Part shown: in pieces, positions 60,344 through 64,000 of the stretch
Layout of the letters: each line of letters begins with the position of its first letter
Numbering within the stretch: the first letter of the stretch is position 1
Assembly (NCBI GenBank): GCA_030430205.1
Contig: JAUIGE010000002.1
Span: 1 to 64,000 of the forward strand
DNA: 64,000 nt
From: Bacteroidia bacterium
GTDB lineage: Bacteria > Bacteroidota > Bacteroidia > J057
Direction: 5' to 3'
Translations under genes and position numbers: made by a program
Notes under the pieces: model-generated
What the model was told of the DNA's origin: nothing
Databases searched by the model: none
What the model saw: only the letters and a program-made list of their open reading frames with translations

Positions 60344-61091
60344 TTTTTGATAAAATAAAAGTGCTGATAAAAGGAGTGATTTTTAGCTCTTTCTCCACCT
60401 GAAGTCCTGCGGACTCAAATGTCCGCAACCAGTTTTTCCTCGAATGAAAATGAAAGAAGCCGATATTGAAAGCCAAAAAATTGGCTGCATCGCGCAGATG
60501 TTCGGTGACGACAAGCTTGCCGTCGGCCTTGAGCGCTCGTTTCAACTCACTGAAAAAGCGGATGCGCTCCTCATCATCCCGGACCTCATGCGCGGAGAGC
60601 AGGGTGAAAATGCTATTCAGAGAAGCGGCTTCCAGAGGAAGACTTTCGGTGCTCACCGCCTGGGTACCCGGATAAGGCGGATAAGCCTTGCGCGCCCGCC
60701 TGATGGAAAGCTCGGTATGTTTTTGGGGATCGTAAAAATCAAAAACGCGGAGGTTGGCTCGCGGATATTTTTGCGCGAGCAGCGCACTGGTTTCGTCGAA
60801 GCCTGCATGTATATTCAGCATGTTTTGGGGAGCAGCCATGCCTGCTTCATCCAGCCAATGGAGTTGGTACAGACCCGAGCGATCATAGATCAGGTGAGAG
60901 ACGGCCAGTGAAAGCAGGGTGCTACCCAACGCCAGAAGCAAGGCGATACTTCCCCAAAGTGCATAAGGCGCTGGCAAAAAGCCCACTCCCACGGCCAAAG
61001 CGGCCAACACAGCAAAGGCCAGCACATAAAAGTGCCAGTTGAAGCGCACGATATTCCACAGGCCGATATAGGGTTTTCTTAGGCTTTCCAT
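60327..61091 (-). CDS. Membrane-anchored SAM-dependent methyltransferase
   Basis: A 254-residue protein. Two N-terminal helices (about 15-33 and 36-58) anchor a class I methyltransferase fold (about 70-254). MLNIHAGFDETSALLA replaces the usual glycine loop; VFDFYDPQKHTE is the acidic strand-2 end and LIVTEH-like KLVVTEHLRD closes the core. The absence of a GxGxG loop is odd and may mean weak or altered SAM binding. It overlaps the DUF2071 gene by 13 bases and the last gene by 17, so translation is coupled. Confidence 0.8.
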   Translation of the reverse strand: MESLRKPYIGLWNIVRFNWHFYVLAFAVLAALAVGVGFLPAPYALWGSIALLLALGSTLLSLAVSHLIYDRSGLYQLHWLDEAGMAAPQNMLNIHAGFDETSALLAQKYPRANLRVFDFYDPQKHTELSIRRARKAYPPYPGTQAVSTESLPLEAASLNSIFTLLSAHEVRDDEERIRFFSELKRALKADGKLVVTEHLRDAANFLAFNIGFFHFHSRKNWLRTFESAGLQVEKELKITPFISTFILSKNGTSP

Positions 61092-61819
61092 GGCTCTTTC
61101 TTTCCTTTTTTCCAGTGGTAAGGGATATTTTGAATGATAAAGGCACTCGCCAGCACCGCGCCTTCAAAGGCGAAATTGTCCAGCCATGCTACCCGATGCG
61201 AAATGACTTCCACGGGCCGTGGCGTCCAGTTTTGCCTGACGCCCTGTATGATAAGCACTTCCTGCTTTTGAGGCTGGTAGGTAAAGGTAAAAGGCAAGGG
61301 CCCCGCAAAGCGCCGAGCGGCTTTCCAATCCTGAAAGGGCGAATCCGCCGGCAAAGCCGCCGCTTCATCTGAAAGTTTTACTTTCACTTCGAAGTCCGAT
61401 TTTCGCGAGCTGACGCGATAGAAATCTCCTTCTTTTTCCTGTTGGATGTCTGTGGTGGAGTATTGATAATGGGTAAAAATATTTCCCAAAAGCTCCATCT
61501 TCTTTTTGTCAGTCTCTGACTTGAGGATGTACAGCCCGCGCAGCCGTTTGCCGGCTTCATTGGTATAGCGGACAAAAATCCGGTAGCCGATCAGGAAAAA
61601 ATCATTTCCCATGAAGGCGGGAAAACCTTTGGGACGAAGTCCCTCTGTCTGCACCATAGCGACTGCCAGGAAGGCCCATTTGTCTTCAAATGTGTCCAGC
61701 GTCACGCAGGGAGGGAGCAGCGCCTCCAGCTGTTCTTTGGGAACAGCAAAAGTCAGCACCAGAGAGCTTTCGAAGAAAGCCTCAACGGCGAAGGGGTGGT
61801 TTTTGAGAAAAGATAACAT
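61079..61819 (-). CDS. DUF2071 (YqjF-like) protein
   Basis: A 246-residue protein of the DUF2071/YqjF type, an acetoacetate-decarboxylase-like beta-barrel: FAVPKEQLEALLPPCVTLDTFEDKWAFLAVAMVQTEGLRPKGFP at the start, then GYRIFVRYTNEAGKRLRGLYILKSETD. The family acts on small ketones or is uncharacterised. Operon with the DoxX-like gene upstream (5 bases) and the methyltransferase downstream. Confidence 0.87.
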   Translation of the reverse strand: MLSFLKNHPFAVEAFFESSLVLTFAVPKEQLEALLPPCVTLDTFEDKWAFLAVAMVQTEGLRPKGFPAFMGNDFFLIGYRIFVRYTNEAGKRLRGLYILKSETDKKKMELLGNIFTHYQYSTTDIQQEKEGDFYRVSSRKSDFEVKVKLSDEAAALPADSPFQDWKAARRFAGPLPFTFTYQPQKQEVLIIQGVRQNWTPRPVEVISHRVAWLDNFAFEGAVLASAFIIQNIPYHWKKGKKEPWKA

Positions 61820-61824
61820 AGGGT

Positions 61825-62190
61825 TTATTTCTTCTTCAAAACAAATTCAACATAGTAAACCAACCCGATAAACATCAGCGCAAAAAGCGCATTCATCCTG
61901 CCCCAAAGCAGCAGCTCCGGCACCAGGATAGCCTCCAGCGTATTCATGACCGCCACCAGGGCGATCTGCACGATGGCATTGAGGCGGGATCTGAATCCCC
62001 AGATGATCCAAATCGCCATGGCGACTTCCGATAAGCCGATCAGGAAGGTGAGTTCGCTTGCATAGGCATCGCCCAGGATTACCGATACGATCTCCTGGTG
62101 CCTCGGCACCAAATTTAGCACTTTGCAAAAAAGGCCATTGGCGAGCCAGACAAACGCTATGAAATAGCGGAGGAGGATGCGGAGGTTCAT
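61825..62190 (-). CDS. DoxX-like membrane protein
   Basis: A 121-residue protein with four helices: LLRYFIAFVWLANGLFCKVLNL, then LTFLIGLSEVAMAIWIIWG, AIVQIALVAVMNTLEAI and LLLWGRMNALFALMFIGLVYY. This is the DoxX-like fold found in small redox-linked membrane proteins. I chose ATG 62190, where the first helix begins; a longer frame would add 24 unrelated residues. First gene of the four-gene operon. Confidence 0.85.
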   Translation of the reverse strand: MNLRILLRYFIAFVWLANGLFCKVLNLVPRHQEIVSVILGDAYASELTFLIGLSEVAMAIWIIWGFRSRLNAIVQIALVAVMNTLEAILVPELLLWGRMNALFALMFIGLVYYVEFVLKKK

Positions 62191-62303
62191 GTAGGCATTT
62201 TTATAGAAAAGGATGAAATAAAGTGGGCGAAATGTAAGTGTTTTGCACCACATTTCGCCCATGATAAATTTAGGAATCAGCCTCGGCTATCTTTTCGCTT
62301 AAC

Positions 62304-64000
62304 TCACTCCACCACGATTTTTCCAAAAAATGTCTTTCCCTCTACCTGCCAATTCAGCAAGTAAACGCCTGACGGCAGTTCGGAGACATCCAGCCGAAAG
62401 GAAGCGCGCCGGGCGCTTTCCTGCTGAATCAATTTCCCCTGGAAATCCATCAGGCGGAGGCTTCCGCCTTTCAACCCCAGCCCTTCGGGCAGGCTGATTT
62501 CACAGACCGCTTTCGCTGGATTGGGCTGCGTGCGCAGTGCCTGGGCAGAGTCGATTTTGAACAATTCGTTCAGGCCGCTGCCGACATTCGATTGGGTGAT
62601 CGAATAGATAGAATCTACTGCGAGATTGAGCAGGTAATCGGTATCGCCGGACGGCCAGTTGATTTTGACGGAGTCAATGCTGGTATTTTGTGCCAGGCCT
62701 ACATGCACCCGCAGGGCGTTGTGGCCCATAAAGGTATTTTGGGCCGATATCTCCCGCTGCAACCAGCGGTCGATGCCGCCGATATGGGCCTTCACCCAGA
62801 TCCGCGCGCCGATGGCGGAGGTATTGGAAGGCAATTTGCCTGTGAGATCAAACTGCACCCAGTGGTTGCCATTGCTCAGGTCATTTTGAAAAAGACCCCG
62901 GTAGCCACTGCCGGAGGGATTGCTGTTGTTGCCGCCTACGGCAAAGAAATCGAGATCGCCATCTTCATCATAATCACCCAGTGTCAAGCCCGAAACCTGC
63001 CCGCCGGCATTGAGGAAAGGGCTGGCAATTTTTTGAAATTGGTGGTTGCCATTATTTTTAAAAATGCCCGCAGAGCTCAGCGTGCCCCCGGTGATGACGA
63101 CATCCTCATAGCCGTCATTGTCCAGATCGCCCCAACCATTGGAGAGCATGCTGTTGCCTGGGCCCATGATGAGGGCATTTTGCCGGGCGATAAAGGTGTC
63201 TTTGTCGCGCTCGTAGTAGCGGTTGAGCGCGGCTGACCAGTTGGTCAGGTACATGTCACGATCGCCGTCGAGATCGGTATCGATGAAGTTGTAGCATTGA
63301 CCATCTTGTGGTTCATTGAAAAAGGGAAGCTGGGTGTTTTTGATAAATCGCGGATAGCCCAGCTCTGCGAGCAGGTTGCGGTAAAAATGATCCGGACGCG
63401 CTGCTACTCCTCCAGGTCCACTGGCAAAAAAGAGGTCCTGATCGCCATCGTCATCATAATCTATCCAATGGCCCACCGTATAGTCTGCTGTTTCCGTGGA
63501 GAAATCAAAAGAGTCAATTTTGGTAAAAGTACCATCCCCATTATTTCCATAAAAAAGATTGCCGGTAGTGAAGCCATAATTGACAGGAACGGACCAGAGG
63601 GCGTCCATGTAGCCGTCATTGTTCCAATCTCCCAGTGAGGCCGACCAGGCGCGCAGGCTGCCGCTGGGCTCTGGATCAAAGGAAGTAAAATTGCCGTTGC
63701 CGTCGTTGAAGTAGATGCGGCTATCCAGGTTGTAACTGTGCAGACAGTCAACGGTGCCATCGGCATTTATATCCGCCCAGCTGAGGCTGGTCTGGTTTCC
63801 CTGAAACATGCCGGGGGTGCCTTTGCTGGTGAAATTGCCCTTGCCATCATTTAAAAAAATGACCCCGGCACCTGCCACTGTCAGGTCGAGATCGCCGTCG
63901 GCGTCCACATCTATCCAGGCACAGCCCCGATAGTGGCCGCTCATGTTGCGGGTGTTGATGGGATTGGTCGCATCTGTGATGCGTGTGAAAGTCTGGGCAC
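62304..64000 (-). CDS. T9SS-secreted FG-GAP/ASPIC protein, N-terminus outside the window
   Basis: The visible 565 residues are open to the right edge: the frame continues before the ATG at 63944 with TRITDATNPIN, so the gene starts outside. Repeats of the FG-GAP/VCBS type (WIDVDADGDLDLTVAG, GDLDNDGYEDVVITG, GDYDEDGDLDFFAVGG) carry calcium-binding DxDxDG loops. An ASPIC/UnbV domain (VHVGLAQNTSIDSVKINWPSGD) and a T9SS sorting domain (TQPNPAKAVCEISLPEG, SGVYLLNWQVEGK) follow. It is a surface adhesion or carbohydrate-binding-type protein. Confidence 0.9.
   Translation of the reverse strand, partial: AQTFTRITDATNPINTRNMSGHYRGCAWIDVDADGDLDLTVAGAGVIFLNDGKGNFTSKGTPGMFQGNQTSLSWADINADGTVDCLHSYNLDSRIYFNDGNGNFTSFDPEPSGSLRAWSASLGDWNNDGYMDALWSVPVNYGFTTGNLFYGNNGDGTFTKIDSFDFSTETADYTVGHWIDYDDDGDQDLFFASGPGGVAARPDHFYRNLLAELGYPRFIKNTQLPFFNEPQDGQCYNFIDTDLDGDRDMYLTNWSAALNRYYERDKDTFIARQNALIMGPGNSMLSNGWGDLDNDGYEDVVITGGTLSSAGIFKNNGNHQFQKIASPFLNAGGQVSGLTLGDYDEDGDLDFFAVGGNNSNPSGSGYRGLFQNDLSNGNHWVQFDLTGKLPSNTSAIGARIWVKAHIGGIDRWLQREISAQNTFMGHNALRVHVGLAQNTSIDSVKINWPSGDTDYLLNLAVDSIYSITQSNVGSGLNELFKIDSAQALRTQPNPAKAVCEISLPEGLGLKGGSLRLMDFQGKLIQQESARRASFRLDVSELPSGVYLLNWQVEGKTFFGKIVVE

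Overview
The window looks like a chromosomal segment of a member of the Bacteroidota, probably a Saprospiria-type marine or activated-sludge bacterium. The evidence is TonB-dependent receptor/DUF4249 pairs, type IX secretion (T9SS) C-terminal sorting domains, a beta-propeller LytS-type sensor kinase with a LytTR regulator, IPExxxVDY next to pyruvate kinase, the acpP-fabF-rnc order, TAnnTTTG-type promoters and few Shine-Dalgarno sequences. No tRNA, rRNA, transposase, phage module or CRISPR array was found.

Layout. 1-1.2 kb: a degraded alginate-lyase (PL7) tail beside a FadR-type GntR repressor with a tandem operator. 1.3-8.7 kb: a minus-strand unit of TonB-dependent receptor, DUF4249 lipoprotein, sensor kinase and response regulator. 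8.7-16.7 kb: small membrane and stress proteins (USP, DUF937, FKBP, a histone-like Lys/Ala protein), a cytochrome P450 and an exported class V aminotransferase-like protein. 16.7-22.9 kb: a first glycan-building group (GT2, cellulose-synthase-like GT2, GT-C), an acyltransferase, thymidine kinase and a TIR-like membrane protein. 23-34 kb: mostly housekeeping genes (aspS, rnc, fabF, acpP, pyk) with an NHL-like lipoprotein, a two-lobed retropepsin-PDZ protein and an FtsX-type permease. 34-42.6 kb: an exopolysaccharide locus with several glycosyltransferases and a Wzc-like chain-length protein, preceded by a 536-bp AT-rich region with repeated motifs. 43-48.5 kb: two T9SS-secreted proteins and a GT-C membrane protein. 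48.7-53.8 kb: a TPR-CHAT protease-like protein, an outer-membrane-type protein, a TPR anti-sigma-like protein and an ECF sigma factor. 53.9-64 kb: an oxidoreductase, a GSCFA protein, a diheme cytochrome, lipoproteins, an LRR protein, a four-gene membrane/methyltransferase operon, and a T9SS FG-GAP protein cut by the right edge.

Three signals stand out. (1) Intergenic gaps are repeatedly filled by degenerate tandem arrays with a strict 7-bp period. Unit sequence differs between arrays, but the period never changes. Several arrays run exactly from one gene boundary to the next, two are built as inverted pairs, one ends in a start codon and one short run lies inside a coding sequence. (2) The TPR-CHAT/anti-sigma/ECF-sigma neighbourhood has a topology in which the protease domain and the sensor part of the anti-sigma would both face the periplasm. 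This recalls the TPR-CHAT/Csx30/sigma module of type III-E CRISPR, but no CRISPR is present here. (3) Two 81-bp imperfect inverted repeats of one family lie upstream of aspS and of an oxidoreductase gene. All functional statements come from reading motifs by eye; no database search was run.
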